This document shows, in pieces, positions 14,454 through 23,471 of a stretch of DNA of 37,074 nucleotides. Both the position numbers and the translations under genes were made by a program. The first letter of the stretch is position 1, and every line of letters starts with the position of its first letter. Origin of the DNA: Bryobacteraceae bacterium (lineage in GTDB: Bacteria > Acidobacteriota > Terriglobia > Bryobacterales > Bryobacteraceae); contig JAIMAR010000009.1 of NCBI GenBank assembly GCA_023511855.1, positions 1 through 37,074 of the forward strand, given 5' to 3'. The notes under the pieces are model-generated. The model was not told where the DNA came from. It worked only from the letters and a program-made list of their open reading frames with translations, and did no database searches.

Positions 14454-17396
14454 ATGAGGTTCGAGAGGCTGCGCGGAGCGCGCAACGTCTCGGTGTGCTT
14501 ATGCCTTGCTTTCGCGGCGGCCCTCGCCCAGCAAGGTGCGCCGGGTCCCCAGCAGAGGCAAAGCCCCTTTGAGCCTGTTCCCGCCCCAGCCGAGCCTGCC
14601 AAACCGGAGGCTCAAGCGCCCAAGCCTACGCCGGGCGCAAAACCCCCATCCCCGTTCGAAGCGCCCAAACCGGTCGAAGAGGCGCCTCCGCCGCAGGCGG
14701 TCGAAAACGTAATTGAGGCCATCGAATTCCGCGGCGCGCGGCGCGTGCCCGCCGACACCCTCCGCGCGCGCATCTTCTCCAAGCGCGGCGACGTTCTGGA
14801 CGAAGACGCCCTCCGCCGCGACTTCATGGCCTTGTGGAACATGGGCCGCTTCGACGACATCCGGCTGGAAGTGGAACCCGGAAAGACCGGTCAGATCGTC
14901 CGCTTCGTCCTCACCGAGCGGCAGATGGTCCGCACCATCCGCTACGAGGGCATCAAATCGGTGACCGTCTCGGAGATTCTGGACCGCTTCAAGGAGCGCA
15001 AGGTCGGGCTCAGCGTGGAGTCCATGTACGACCCCAGTAAAGTCCAGCGGGCCAAGGTCGTACTTGAGGAGTTTTTGGCTGAACGGGGTCGCCAGTTCGC
15101 CACCGTGCGTCCGGAGTTGACCCAGGTCCCTCCCTCCAGCCTCGCGATTACCTTCCACGTCGACGAGGGGCCCAAGGTCAAGGTCGGCAAGATCAACATC
15201 GAGGGGAATCAGGCCTTCAAAGACCGCGCCGTGATCCGCTCCATGCGCAATCTGCGCCCGATCGGCATTCCCCGCTCGATCTTGCTCGAGAACATCTTTT
15301 CCAAGGCGTTCGATTCCACCAAGCTGGACATGGACATGGACATGCTCCGGAATTTCTACCAGGTCCGGGGCTATTTCACGGCGCGTGCCATCGACTACAA
15401 AATCGTCCACCGGGACGTCGGCGGCGGAAAGTTCCGGGTGGCGCCTTTCTACCTGAACCGCCCGGGTAAGCGGGTGGATATCACTATCCAGGTGGAGGAG
15501 GGGCGGCGCTACAAGCTCGGCAAGGTCACCTTCGCTGGCATGAAGCTCTTCCGAACCCAGGACTACCTGCTCAGCCAGGTGTTCAAGATGCAGCCGGGCG
15601 ACTACTTCTCGACCGAGAAGCTGCGCAAGGGCATGGAGGAACTTCAGAAGCTGTACGGAATGTACGGCTACATCGACATGGTGCCGGAGCCGGACTTCGA
15701 CATCCCTCCAGGTTCGGATACCCTCAACCTGACCTTCAACATCGACGAAGGAAAACAGTTCTTCGTCCGCCGCATCGACTTCTCCGGCAACACCACCACC
15801 CGCGACAGGGTCATCCGCCGCGAGCTGCTCATCGATGAGGGAGACGTCTATAACACCCACCTGTGGGATCTCAGCATCCTGCGCCTGAACCAGCTCGGCT
15901 ATTTCGAAGTCCTCAAGGAGAAGGAAGCCGCCGACATCCGCCGCGATCCGCGCACGAACACCGTCGACATCACTTTGAAGGTCAAAGAACGCGGCAAGAA
16001 CTCGGTCGGCCTTCAGGGCGGGGTTTCCGGCATCGCCGGCAGCTTCATCGGCTTCAATTACGCCACCAACAACTTCCTGGGGCTGGGCGAAACGCTGAGC
16101 ATCGAATCGCAGCTCGGCGACCGGCTGCGCAGCGTCACCTTCGGGTTCACCGAGCCGTACTTCCTTGACCGGCCGATCAGCCTGGGCTTTACGATCTACA
16201 CCCAGCGCTTCAACTTCGACCAGGGCAGGGAAGTCTCCTTGCTCTCCGGACGGGACCTGACGCCGCTTTACCGGGCCCTGGGCACGGACAATCTGCTGAA
16301 TTACGTCTCCAACGGCTACGGGTTCACGATCTTCACCAGCTACCCTCTCAAGCGCACCTTCGCGCGGGTCGGCATCACCTACGGCCTCGACATCTCCAAC
16401 ATCACCACCCTGACGCCCGCCTCAAAGTCCTATTTCGAATATCTGAACTTCCAGAGCGGCATCGGCGGGCCCAATTCCCTCACCGGAATCCGCACCAGCA
16501 AGATCATCCCGTCCTATTCTTACAACACCGTCGACCACCCCATGACTCCCAGCCGCGGCCGCAGCCTGTTCATTTCGACCGAGTTTGCCGGAAGCTTCCT
16601 GGGCGGAAACGTCAACATGATCCGGCCGACCATCAGCATGACTTACTTCCGCCGCGGACTGAAGCAAGGCCATGTGATCGGCATGCGGGCCATGGGCAGT
16701 CACGTCAGCGGCTACGGCGGCAGGCAGGCGCCCCCCTTCAACCGCTTCTGGATCGGCGGCGAGCAGGACGTCCGCGGCTTCGACATTTGGGGCATCAGCC
16801 CCCTGGCTTTCGTGCCCAGCACGGCCCAGGTCTTCGTCCTCAATGACGACGGCACGCAGCGGCTTCAGAAAGTCATCGTCGACGGCAAGCCCACCAACGC
16901 GCCGGTGCTGCAAACCATCCCCATTTACCAGCTCACTCAGCCGGGCGGCGATACGCAACTGATCGGAAATTTCGAATACCGCATCCCCATCGCCGGACCG
17001 GTCACCATCGCCGCCTTCTTCGATATCGGCGCCAACAAGATTATCCGGCCCAGCCAGCTCACCATGAATCAGGACCGCACCGATTCGCTGAACCTACAGT
17101 TCCCGCAGGCGAACTTCAGCGGCCGGGCCCTCATCGCCAAAGGTTTGCAACAGGCGCGGGCTTCCACCGGGGTGGAGTTTCAGGTCATCATGCCGGTTGT
17201 GAACGCGCCCTTCCGGATCTACTGGGCCTATAACCCCCTGCGGGTCCGGACCGTTTTCCAGCCGCCTATCGCCGCGGACCGTTCCTTTTTCCCGAACCGG
17301 GCCACCTACATTCGGGCAATCAACGACACCGCGCCGGTCGTGCCCTTCTTCGAGCAGGCGCGGACCTTCCGGTTCACGATCGGGCGGACGTTCTGA
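14454..17396 (+). CDS. bamA: Outer-membrane protein assembly factor BamA
   Basis: 980 residues. A signal peptide (about 1-25) is followed by a Pro/Ala/Lys-rich linker to about residue 82. Five POTRA domains come next, each opening with a beta strand such as VIEAIEFRGARRV (from 86), VRTIRYEGI, VKVGKINIEGNQAF, YKLGKVTFAGMKLF and FFVRRIDFSGNTTT, to about residue 515. The C-terminal Omp85 barrel contains the lid-loop VRGF motif at 773-776 and ends in Phe (FRFTIGRTF). Five POTRA domains favour BamA over TamA. It folds barrel proteins into the outer membrane. At 980 residues it is longer than E. coli BamA (810), mainly from the linker and barrel loops. It overlaps or abuts the Skp-like gene. Confidence 0.95.
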   Translation: MRFERLRGARNVSVCLCLAFAAALAQQGAPGPQQRQSPFEPVPAPAEPAKPEAQAPKPTPGAKPPSPFEAPKPVEEAPPPQAVENVIEAIEFRGARRVPADTLRARIFSKRGDVLDEDALRRDFMALWNMGRFDDIRLEVEPGKTGQIVRFVLTERQMVRTIRYEGIKSVTVSEILDRFKERKVGLSVESMYDPSKVQRAKVVLEEFLAERGRQFATVRPELTQVPPSSLAITFHVDEGPKVKVGKINIEGNQAFKDRAVIRSMRNLRPIGIPRSILLENIFSKAFDSTKLDMDMDMLRNFYQVRGYFTARAIDYKIVHRDVGGGKFRVAPFYLNRPGKRVDITIQVEEGRRYKLGKVTFAGMKLFRTQDYLLSQVFKMQPGDYFSTEKLRKGMEELQKLYGMYGYIDMVPEPDFDIPPGSDTLNLTFNIDEGKQFFVRRIDFSGNTTTRDRVIRRELLIDEGDVYNTHLWDLSILRLNQLGYFEVLKEKEAADIRRDPRTNTVDITLKVKERGKNSVGLQGGVSGIAGSFIGFNYATNNFLGLGETLSIESQLGDRLRSVTFGFTEPYFLDRPISLGFTIYTQRFNFDQGREVSLLSGRDLTPLYRALGTDNLLNYVSNGYGFTIFTSYPLKRTFARVGITYGLDISNITTLTPASKSYFEYLNFQSGIGGPNSLTGIRTSKIIPSYSYNTVDHPMTPSRGRSLFISTEFAGSFLGGNVNMIRPTISMTYFRRGLKQGHVIGMRAMGSHVSGYGGRQAPPFNRFWIGGEQDVRGFDIWGISPLAFVPSTAQVFVLNDDGTQRLQKVIVDGKPTNAPVLQTIPIYQLTQPGGDTQLIGNFEYRIPIAGPVTIAAFFDIGANKIIRPSQLTMNQDRTDSLNLQFPQANFSGRALIAKGLQQARASTGVEFQVIMPVVNAPFRIYWAYNPLRVRTVFQPPIAADRSFFPNRATYIRAINDTAPVVPFFEQARTFRFTIGRTF

Positions 17397-17449
17397 TGCT
17401 GCGGACGGGCGGTTGTGTTACCATCGAATCCATTCTCAGGAGTTTTTGC

Positions 17450-18073
17450 GTGAAAACGTCACCTATGTTCGTCTTCGCCGCCCTGCTGATCCTGGCCTCG
17501 CTGAGCTGGGCGCAGGGGGCATCGCAGCCTGCCAAAGTTGGAGTGATTCATTTTGAAGGCGCCATCAGCTCAACCCAGCAGGGCCAGAAAGCCCTCACCG
17601 AGTTGCAGCAGCGGTACGAGCCGCAGCGCAAAGAGCTTGAGAAACGCCAGAACGAAATCAACGCGCTGCGCGAGCAGCTCGTCAAGAGCTCCAGCACCCT
17701 CAGCGACGAGGCTAGGCAGAAGCTCAATGATGAGATCAACGAAAAGACCCGCAAACTGAACCGGGACTTTGAAGACGCCCAGCAAGACTACCAACAGGAT
17801 CTGGACAAGATCCTGCAAGAGTTCTACGCCAAGATGCGGGTCGTCGTGGACCGCTACGCCAAAGATAACGGCTACACGCTGATCCTGGACATCGGCTCGC
17901 CGCAAACCCCGGTGGTCTACGTGGCCGAAGCCGCCGATATCACCAACGACGTCGTGGCGCTGTTCGACAAGTTCAATCCCGTGCCGGGCGCAGCCGCCGC
18001 TCCTTCCACACCTGCGCCGGCCGCTGCCAAGCCTGCGGCCACGCCCGCGAAACCGGCGGCCGCCAAGCCGTAG
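17450..18073 (+). CDS. skp: OmpH/Skp-like periplasmic chaperone
   Basis: 207 residues from GTG at 17450, which has CAGGAG 8 bases upstream and gives a clean signal peptide (TSPMFVFAALLILASLSWA). An ATG at 17396 overlapping the bamA stop is possible but would add 18 residues before the signal. The mature protein opens KVGVIHFEGAISSTQQGQKA, has a long coiled coil (about 50-130), and closes with YTLILDIGSPQTPVVYVAEAADITNDVVALFD as in OmpH. It then carries an Ala/Pro/Lys-rich tail of some 30 residues (after VPGAAAAP). Skp holds unfolded outer-membrane proteins for BamA; the bamA-skp order is conserved widely. Confidence 0.9.
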   Translation: MKTSPMFVFAALLILASLSWAQGASQPAKVGVIHFEGAISSTQQGQKALTELQQRYEPQRKELEKRQNEINALREQLVKSSSTLSDEARQKLNDEINEKTRKLNRDFEDAQQDYQQDLDKILQEFYAKMRVVVDRYAKDNGYTLILDIGSPQTPVVYVAEAADITNDVVALFDKFNPVPGAAAAPSTPAPAAAKPAATPAKPAAAKP

Positions 18074-18140
18074 CCAGGCTTGCAGCCTCCGGCGGGGAAG
18101 CGATAAGACCGCGGCGGGCTTTCGAGGCGCCGGCCTTCGC

Positions 18141-18146
18141 TATACT
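18141..18146 (+). promoter_or_regulatory. -10 box TATACT before the DUF1385 gene
   Basis: TATACT predicts a start near 18153, before a TTG start codon at 18170. No -35 is evident. If real, it separates the DUF1385-prfA-prmC unit from bamA-skp. Confidence 0.4.
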
Positions 18147-18169
18147 GATTGCAGGAGCGGTTCGAGGTT

Positions 18170-19147
18170 TTGTCTATCCACTGGGTTCTTCGCAGTTTTG
18201 CACAGTTGCACGCCGCGGTTTGGCTTAAGGCGGACGACGAAGTTCTCGTAGGCGGCCAGGCCGTCATGGAAGGCGTCATGATGCGCGCGCCGCACAGTTA
18301 CTGCGTCGCCGTGCGGCACTCGAGTGGCGCGATCGTCACCGACGAAATGCAGGTGTCGAAAGTCTCCGAGAAGTACCCGGTCTTTCAATACCCGGTGTTA
18401 CGCGGCATGGGCGCACTGGGGCAGGCGATGGTTCTCGGCATTAAGGCCCTGCGTTACTCCGCCAACGTCGCTGCGGCCAAAGAGCCCTCCGCCGGGAGGC
18501 GCGAAGAGATTTCGCCGTGGATGATGGGCCTGAATCTGGCCTTTTCCTTTGCGTTTTTCATCTTCCTTTACAAGTTCGTCCCGCTCTACTTGACCACTTA
18601 TTTGGAGCAGTGGCTCCCGGTGGTGGAGGGCCGCATCGCCTTTAACCTCACCGATGGGGTGATCCGCCTGCTCCTGTTTCTGGGATTCCTTTACGGGGTC
18701 TCGCGCTGGAAGGAGATCCGCCGCGTCTTCGAGTACCACGGCGCCGAGCACAAAGTCGTCGCCAACTTCGAATCCGGGCTGGAGGTGAACGTGAACAACG
18801 CCCGGATGTTTTCCACTTTGCACCCCCGCTGCGGCACCAGCTTTCTCTTGGTGGTGATGGTGGTGGCCATCCTCGTTTACGCTTTGATCCCCTTCGAGGG
18901 TTTCTGGGCGAAGTTCGCGCTGCGGATCCTTTTGCTGCCCCTCATCGCCGGGGTAAGCTATGAGATGATCCGCCTTGCGGCCAAGCACCGCGACTCCTGG
19001 CTGGCGGTTCTCACCCGTCCCGGCCTTTGGCTCCAGCGCATCACCACCCAGCCGCCGGATGACCAGCAGCTGGAAGTGGCGGTCCGCGCCTTGCAGGGAG
19101 CTATGGCTCTGGAACGGGCGCAGGGCGGGCGGCTGGTGTTGGCCTGA
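18170..19147 (+). CDS. DUF1385 (YqhQ-like) membrane protein
   Basis: 325 residues from TTG at 18170; the frame is open back to another TTG at 18149. The DUF1385 signatures are clear: [17 protein letters not shown] near the start, [14 protein letters not shown] in the middle, and [10 protein letters not shown]. About four membrane segments occur ([65 protein letters not shown]). The biochemical role of the family is not established to my knowledge. It commonly precedes prfA and prmC, as here: prfA begins 10 bases after its stop. Confidence 0.88.
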   Translation: MSIHWVLRSFAQLHAAVWLKADDEVLVGGQAVMEGVMMRAPHSYCVAVRHSSGAIVTDEMQVSKVSEKYPVFQYPVLRGMGALGQAMVLGIKALRYSANVAAAKEPSAGRREEISPWMMGLNLAFSFAFFIFLYKFVPLYLTTYLEQWLPVVEGRIAFNLTDGVIRLLLFLGFLYGVSRWKEIRRVFEYHGAEHKVVANFESGLEVNVNNARMFSTLHPRCGTSFLLVVMVVAILVYALIPFEGFWAKFALRILLLPLIAGVSYEMIRLAAKHRDSWLAVLTRPGLWLQRITTQPPDDQQLEVAVRALQGAMALERAQGGRLVLA

Positions 19148-19157
19148 GCAACGGTCC

Positions 19158-20285
19158 ATGCAATACCGGGAAAAACTCGACGAAATCGAAGCGCGGTTTG
19201 AAGAGCTGGCTCGCCAGATGGCCGATCCTTCGGTCATCGCCGATCCGGAGCGTTACCGGACCGTCGCCAAGTCCCATAGCGAACTCTCCGAGGTGGTCGC
19301 CAAGTACCGCGAGTGGAAGAAAGCGGACAACGACGCCCGCCAGGCGCGACAGATGCTGGAGGACTCCGAACCGGAGCTGCGGCGCCTGGCCACCGAAGAA
19401 CTGGCCCGCCTGGAGCCGGAGCTGGAGCGGCTCGAACAGGAGCTCAAAATCCTGCTGCTTCCCAAGGATCCTAACGACGAAAAGAACGTCGTGCTCGAGA
19501 TCCGTGCCGGCACCGGCGGCGACGAAGCCACGCTGTTCGCCGCCGAGATGTTCCGGATGTACTCCCGCTACGCCGAGTCGCAAGGCTGGAAGGTGGAGAT
19601 CAGCTCCGTGAGCGAGTCCTCGATCGGCGGTTTCAAGGAAGTCATCGCCCTGGTCAGCGGCGAGCGGGTCTACAGCAAGCTCAAATACGAAAGCGGCGTG
19701 CATCGCGTGCAGCGGGTGCCCGTCACCGAACAGCAAGGCCGCGTGCACACCTCGGCGGTCACCGTGGCGGTCTTGCCCGAAGCCGACGAGGTGGAGGTGC
19801 AGATCGATCCCAAGGACATCCGCATCGACACTTTCTGTTCCTCCGGCCCTGGCGGACAGTCGGTGAACACTACTTACTCGGCGGTGCGCATCACCCACCT
19901 GCCCACCAACCTGGTCGTCTCCTGCCAGGACGAAAAGTCCCAGATCAAGAACAAGGCCAAGGCCCTGCGTGTGCTCCGCTCGCGCCTCTACGAGATGGAG
20001 ATGGAAAAGCAGCGCGCCCAGATCGGGGCCGAGCGCCGCAGCATGGTGGGCAGCGGCGACCGCAGCGAAAAGATCCGCACCTACAACTTCCCTCAAAACC
20101 GCGTCACCGACCACCGCATCGGCCTCACCCTCCACCAGCTCGACGTCATCATGGACGGGCGTCTGGATCCCCTGATCGACGCGCTGATTACCTACTACCA
20201 GGCCGAGAAGCTCAAGCAGCAGACGCAGATTGGCGCATCCAGTGACGATACAAAAGGCGCTCCAGCAGGGTTGCGCGCTTCTTGA
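19158..20285 (+). CDS. prfA: Peptide chain release factor 1
   Basis: 375 residues from the ATG at 19158. RF1 reads UAA and UAG. The tripeptide PxT motif that marks RF1 is at 188-190 (RVPVTEQQG), and the peptidyl-hydrolysis GGQ is at 232-234 ([12 protein letters not shown]); its Gln is the target of PrmC, the next gene. The C-terminal domain ([20 protein letters not shown]-like) is complete. The tail after LKQQT runs some 16-17 residues longer than usual, because the frame continues into prmC; the overlap is 44 bases if prmC starts at the GTG 20242. Confidence 0.96.
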   Translation: MQYREKLDEIEARFEELARQMADPSVIADPERYRTVAKSHSELSEVVAKYREWKKADNDARQARQMLEDSEPELRRLATEELARLEPELERLEQELKILLLPKDPNDEKNVVLEIRAGTGGDEATLFAAEMFRMYSRYAESQGWKVEISSVSESSIGGFKEVIALVSGERVYSKLKYESGVHRVQRVPVTEQQGRVHTSAVTVAVLPEADEVEVQIDPKDIRIDTFCSSGPGGQSVNTTYSAVRITHLPTNLVVSCQDEKSQIKNKAKALRVLRSRLYEMEMEKQRAQIGAERRSMVGSGDRSEKIRTYNFPQNRVTDHRIGLTLHQLDVIMDGRLDPLIDALITYYQAEKLKQQTQIGASSDDTKGAPAGLRAS

Positions 20286-21066
20286 GGAGGCCGGTGTCAG
20301 CGCGCCCCGCCTCACCGCCGAGGTGCTCCTGTGCCACACCCTGGGCTGCGAGCGGTCTTACTTATATAGCCACCCCGAGGCGGAGCTGAGCCACGGTCAA
20401 TACGTCCGCTATGGGCGCAGCTTGTTTGAGCGGCTGGCAGGCAAGCCCACCCAGTACATCACCGGCCGCCAGGAGTTCTACGGCCGCGAGTTCCTGGTGA
20501 CGCCCGACGTCCTGATCCCCCGTCCCGAAACCGAGCATGTGGTCGAGGCGGCGCTGCCCTTCGCCCGCAACGCGCGGCGGCTGGTGGACGTCGGCTGTGG
20601 ATCCGGCGCCATTGCTGTCACCCTCAGCCTGGAGTGCGAGGTCGAAGTCTGGGCTGTGGATGTCTCGATGGCGGCCCTCCGGGTGGCGCGCCGCAACGCC
20701 TGACGCCTGGGCGCGCGGGTGCAGTTTCTCGCCGCGGACTTGTTGAGCTGCTTTGCCGGGCACTCCCTGGACCTGGTCGTCTCCAATCCTCCCTATGTCG
20801 CGCGGTCCGAAGAGGCTGGGATGCAAAGGGAGGTCCGGGAGCACGAACCCCACATCGCCCTGTTCGCCGGCCAAACCGGTCTCGAGATCTATCAGCGCCT
20901 GATTGCGCAAGCCGCCGGCGTGCTGCGGCCCGGCGGCGTGCTCGTGCTGGAGCTTGGCTACCGCAGTTGTGACGACGTCCGAGCCATGCTTGGCCCGCCC
21001 TGGCGTAATATCCAGGTCCGGGAATACCTGGCCGGCATCCCGCGCGTTCTGTCGGCCACATTGTAA
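20242..21066 (+). pseudogene. prmC: PrmC with an in-frame UGA at codon 154
   Basis: Peptide-chain-release-factor glutamine methyltransferase, which methylates the GGQ Gln of RF1 and RF2 with S-adenosylmethionine. From GTG 20242 (TTG 20230 is an alternative) the frame encodes the N-terminal helical domain with PTQYITGRQEFYGREF, IPRPETEHVVE, and the SAM motif VDVGCGSGAIAVTL. A TGA stands at 20701-20703 after RRNA. The same frame then continues RLGARVQFLAADLL, the catalytic NPPY motif in LVVSNPPYVARSEE, and a normal C-terminus to TAA at 21066. Read through, the product is 274 residues, the family length, with nothing else missing. A CGA (Arg) to TGA change explains it. It could be a sequencing error, a recent nonsense mutation or a leaky UGA-C stop. 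Confidence 0.85.
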
Positions 21067-21234
21067 GGGCAGCCGGCCGGACGCCCGCCGATTGGGCGAA
21101 CGCACAGGCGCCCTGAATCAGCGCTGCGGGGAGGCCGGAAATCCCGGCACGCGGGCTCTCGGCGCCACGCAACGCGCCGCCAGTTTACCTGTTCGGCCCA
21201 TCGGTTGGAGTAAAATCGTCCCAAGGATCTCATT
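21067..21234. other. Intergenic region with -10 box
   Basis: A non-coding spacer after prmC. It contains a small inverted repeat at 21134-21148 (GCCGG/CCGGC) and, near its end, TAAAAT at 21211-21216, which would start transcription near 21223, 12 bases before the ATG at 21235. AAGGA lies about 10 bases before that ATG. Confidence 0.4.
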
Positions 21235-22071
21235 ATGCCCATGATTCGCACAACCCGACGACAGATGCTGGGAGCCACCTCCGCGGCCGCCCTTTTGCGC
21301 TTTCCCCCGGCCAGTCTGGTTGCGGAAGCTGGCGAGTTTCATCTGGCCGTGGCCACTTACTCGCTGCGCAGCTTCCCGCGCACTCAGGCCATCGCCATGA
21401 TCCAGCAGCTCGGCATCCGCCACGTCAGCATCAAGGAATTTCACCTGCCTTATAAGAGCACGCCGGCCGAGCGCGCCGCCGGGCGCAAAGAGTTCGAAGA
21501 CGCCGGCCTGGTGATCGCATCCGGCGGCGTCATCTATATGCAGAAAAACGATGAGGCCGACGTGCGCTTCTACTTTGACTACGCGCGCGACTGCGGCATG
21601 CCCATGATCATCGCCGGGGCCACGCACGAGACCCTGCCCCTCATTGAGAAATGCGTCAAAGAGTACAACATCCGCGTGGCCATCCACAACCACGGGCCGG
21701 AGGACAAGTTCTTCCCCAACCCCCAGGCCGCCCTTAAGCTCATCAAGAACATGGATCCGCGCATCGGCGTGTGCGTAGACGTGGGACACACCACGCGCAC
21801 CGGCGTGGACCTGATCGAGACCATCCGCGCCTGCGGCAGCCGCTTGATCGATGTGCACATCAAGGACCTCCGCGATCTGAGGGACGCCAAGTCCCAGTGC
21901 CCGGTCGGCGACGGGGCCATGCCCGTGGCGGCGCTCTTCAAAGAGTTGCGGCGGATGAAGTACCAGGGCTTGGTGGCGCTGGAATACGAGATCGACGCCA
22001 AGGATCCGATGCCGGGCATGACCAAGTCTTTCGCCTACATGCGCGGCGTGCTGGCCGGGCTGAAGGCCTGA
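21235..22071 (+). CDS. Exported sugar phosphate isomerase/epimerase-like protein
   Basis: 278 residues. The N-terminus MIRTTRRQMLGATSAAALL is a Tat-like signal. The rest is an AP-endonuclease-2/xylose-isomerase-like TIM barrel: FHLAVATYSLRSF, IRHVSIKEFHLPY, AGLVIASGGVIYM, MIIAGATHETLPLIEKCV, IRVAIHNHGPEDKFF, IGVCVDVGHTTRTG, LIDVHIKDLRD, and a C-terminal VALEYEID. The His, Asp and Glu in these strands are the expected metal ligands. Many acidobacteria export several such proteins, and their substrates are generally unknown. It is followed 3 bases later by the metallophosphoesterase, so the two form an operon. Confidence 0.85.
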   Translation: MPMIRTTRRQMLGATSAAALLRFPPASLVAEAGEFHLAVATYSLRSFPRTQAIAMIQQLGIRHVSIKEFHLPYKSTPAERAAGRKEFEDAGLVIASGGVIYMQKNDEADVRFYFDYARDCGMPMIIAGATHETLPLIEKCVKEYNIRVAIHNHGPEDKFFPNPQAALKLIKNMDPRIGVCVDVGHTTRTGVDLIETIRACGSRLIDVHIKDLRDLRDAKSQCPVGDGAMPVAALFKELRRMKYQGLVALEYEIDAKDPMPGMTKSFAYMRGVLAGLKA

Positions 22072-22074
22072 GAC

Positions 22075-22842
22075 ATGCGGTCCCGTCTGGCTGCGGCGCT
22101 GTTGTGCTTTGCGGCGTGCAGCTTTGCTCAATCCGAACGCTTCGTCTTTGCCGTGATCGCCGACCCCCAGGTCGGCTGGAAGCAGGAGGAGCTGGACCGG
22201 CAGCAGTTCGCCCGCGTGGTTGCTGCTGTCAACGGCCTGAAAGAAGACTCGCGGCCGGACTTCGTGCTCTTGGCCGGAGATCTGGTGAATGACCCCAAGA
22301 GCGCCGCCCAGTGGGAAGCGATGGATGCCATTCGGCGCACGCTGAAGGTTCCTTTTTACTCGGTGCCCGGGAATCACGACCCCAAGCCCGACGGCGCTTC
22401 CGGCCGCTTCTCGTTTGTCCATAAAGGCTGCCTGTTTTTGGGGATGGATAGCAATCTTTGGAGCTCCGGCGCGCAGGATTCCGCCCAGGAGCAGTTCGCA
22501 TGGCTGGAAGGGCAGTTGCGTGCCCGGAACCGGCCGCGCCTGGCGTTCGTGATTCAGCACCACCCCCTTTACCTGCACCACCCCGAGGAAAAGGACGAGT
22601 ACTTCAACATCCCGTTGGCCTGGCGTACACGCCTTCTGAAGCTCTTCGAGGCCGAGCAGGTCACGGCGCACCTGGCCGGGCATCTCCATCGGAACACCAC
22701 CGGCTGGCACCGGGGCATGGCCATGCTGGTGACGCCTTCTTCGCTGTACAATTTCGACTCCACCCCGCCCGGATTTCGCCTGATCGAGGTTCACTCCAGC
22801 GGTTTCAACGAGACCTATGTTGTGGTCCCGGTCCGGCCCTGA
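22075..22842 (+). CDS. Secreted calcineurin-like metallophosphoesterase
   Basis: 255 residues with a Sec signal (RSRLAAALLCFAACSFA). The metallophosphoesterase motifs are in order: VIADPQVG, LLAGDLVNDP, VPGNHDPKP, IQHHPLYLHH, and AGHLHRN. The first motif reads D-P-Q instead of the more common D-x-H; the same change is known in CPPED1-type members, so activity is still expected. The substrate is unknown, with a phosphate ester outside the cytoplasm likely. The gene starts 3 bases after the sugar-isomerase-like gene. Confidence 0.87.
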   Translation: MRSRLAAALLCFAACSFAQSERFVFAVIADPQVGWKQEELDRQQFARVVAAVNGLKEDSRPDFVLLAGDLVNDPKSAAQWEAMDAIRRTLKVPFYSVPGNHDPKPDGASGRFSFVHKGCLFLGMDSNLWSSGAQDSAQEQFAWLEGQLRARNRPRLAFVIQHHPLYLHHPEEKDEYFNIPLAWRTRLLKLFEAEQVTAHLAGHLHRNTTGWHRGMAMLVTPSSLYNFDSTPPGFRLIEVHSSGFNETYVVVPVRP

Positions 22843-23169
22843 GAGCCGGCGGGACTTCCCCGCTGGCGGAGAGGAGTTGAAAAGCCGACCTGATCGAAAA
22901 GGGGCTAATCCTCTCTGCCAAAACCAGCCCCTTAGCATCCTTCTGTTCCAACCCCACTTATCCTCTGTAAGGCCTCCTCCTGTCGGCCCGCCAGTCGCGA
23001 GCCCCTCCCGGCTGCACCCCTGCGCTCTGTTCTCATCATCGTCGTCGGGCACACCCAGCACCAACAAACGGAACACTGAAGAGAACAGATCGGGCGCGTT
23101 CAAGGGACAGCGGTTCGGCGGGCCCCGGGGCAGCCAGGAGCGCAAGCGATTGCGCCTGGGATGATTCTC
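22843..23169. other. Non-coding region between MPE gene and tRNA-Lys
   Basis: No gene is supported. It holds an 8-bp inverted repeat (22899-22906 and 22926-22933, AAGGGGCT/AGCCCCTT) with a 19-base loop, which could be a weak terminator for the metallophosphoesterase gene. It also holds a stronger hairpin at 23134-23159 that belongs to the tRNA side. Confidence 0.4.
23134..23159 (-). terminator. Hairpin downstream of tRNA-Lys
   Basis: Arms 23134-23145 and 23150-23159 pair over 10 bp with a 2-base bulge around a GCGA loop. It begins about 10 bases after the tRNA 3' CCA on the minus strand and may end or shape the tRNA precursor. No T tract follows, so it is not a canonical intrinsic terminator. 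Confidence 0.35.
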
Positions 23170-23172
23170 TGG

Positions 23173-23245
23173 TGAGCCGGGCGGGACTCGAACCCGCGAC
23201 CCTCTGCTTAAAAGGCAGATGCTCTACCGCCTGAGCTACCGGCCC
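23173..23245 (-). tRNA. tRNA-Lys (anticodon UUU)
   Basis: On the minus strand the 73 bases fold as a full cloverleaf. The acceptor GGGCCGG pairs with CCGGCTC (one G-U), the D arm is GCTC/GAGC, the anticodon stem TCTGC/GCAGA encloses CTTTTAA with anticodon TTT, and the T arm GCGGG/CCCGC encloses TTCGAGT. The discriminator is A, and CCA is encoded directly after it (23170-23172). It is transcribed toward the metallophosphoesterase gene. Confidence 0.97.
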
Positions 23246-23471
23246 CCGTGTGCGCGGCGAGGAGGAATACCAATTCGAGAATAACACACCGGGATTCCGG
23301 CAGGCCCTGCTGCGCCCAAGAAGCCGCCGCCGATTCGCCGGCCGCGCCCCGTCCTGCCTGCCTCCTCGCCCCCGCAAAAGCGTCCTCCTGGTAAGGCCGG
23401 CCCGCCCAAGGCGCGCGCCCGCCCTCCCGCTCGTCCCCCCTCCTCGCGAACAGATACACTGGTAGATAAGG

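Noticed and set aside
14499-15860. 453-codon minus-strand frame inside bamA
   Set aside because: Antisense to well-defined POTRA domains; no recognisable domain.
20701-20703. UGA in prmC read as selenocysteine
   Set aside because: The position is between motif I and NPPY and is not a catalytic Cys site in this family; an Arg codon fits the neighbours, and no selenoprotein genes are in the window.
21118-23145. 675-codon minus-strand frame over the isomerase and phosphoesterase genes
   Set aside because: Antisense to two genes with clear family motifs; low-complexity His/Gly/Asp-rich translation typical of shadows.
23246-23471. FMN riboswitch before ribBA
   Set aside because: None of the conserved RFN blocks (such as GGGGTGAAAttCCC-like segments) was found in the leader.
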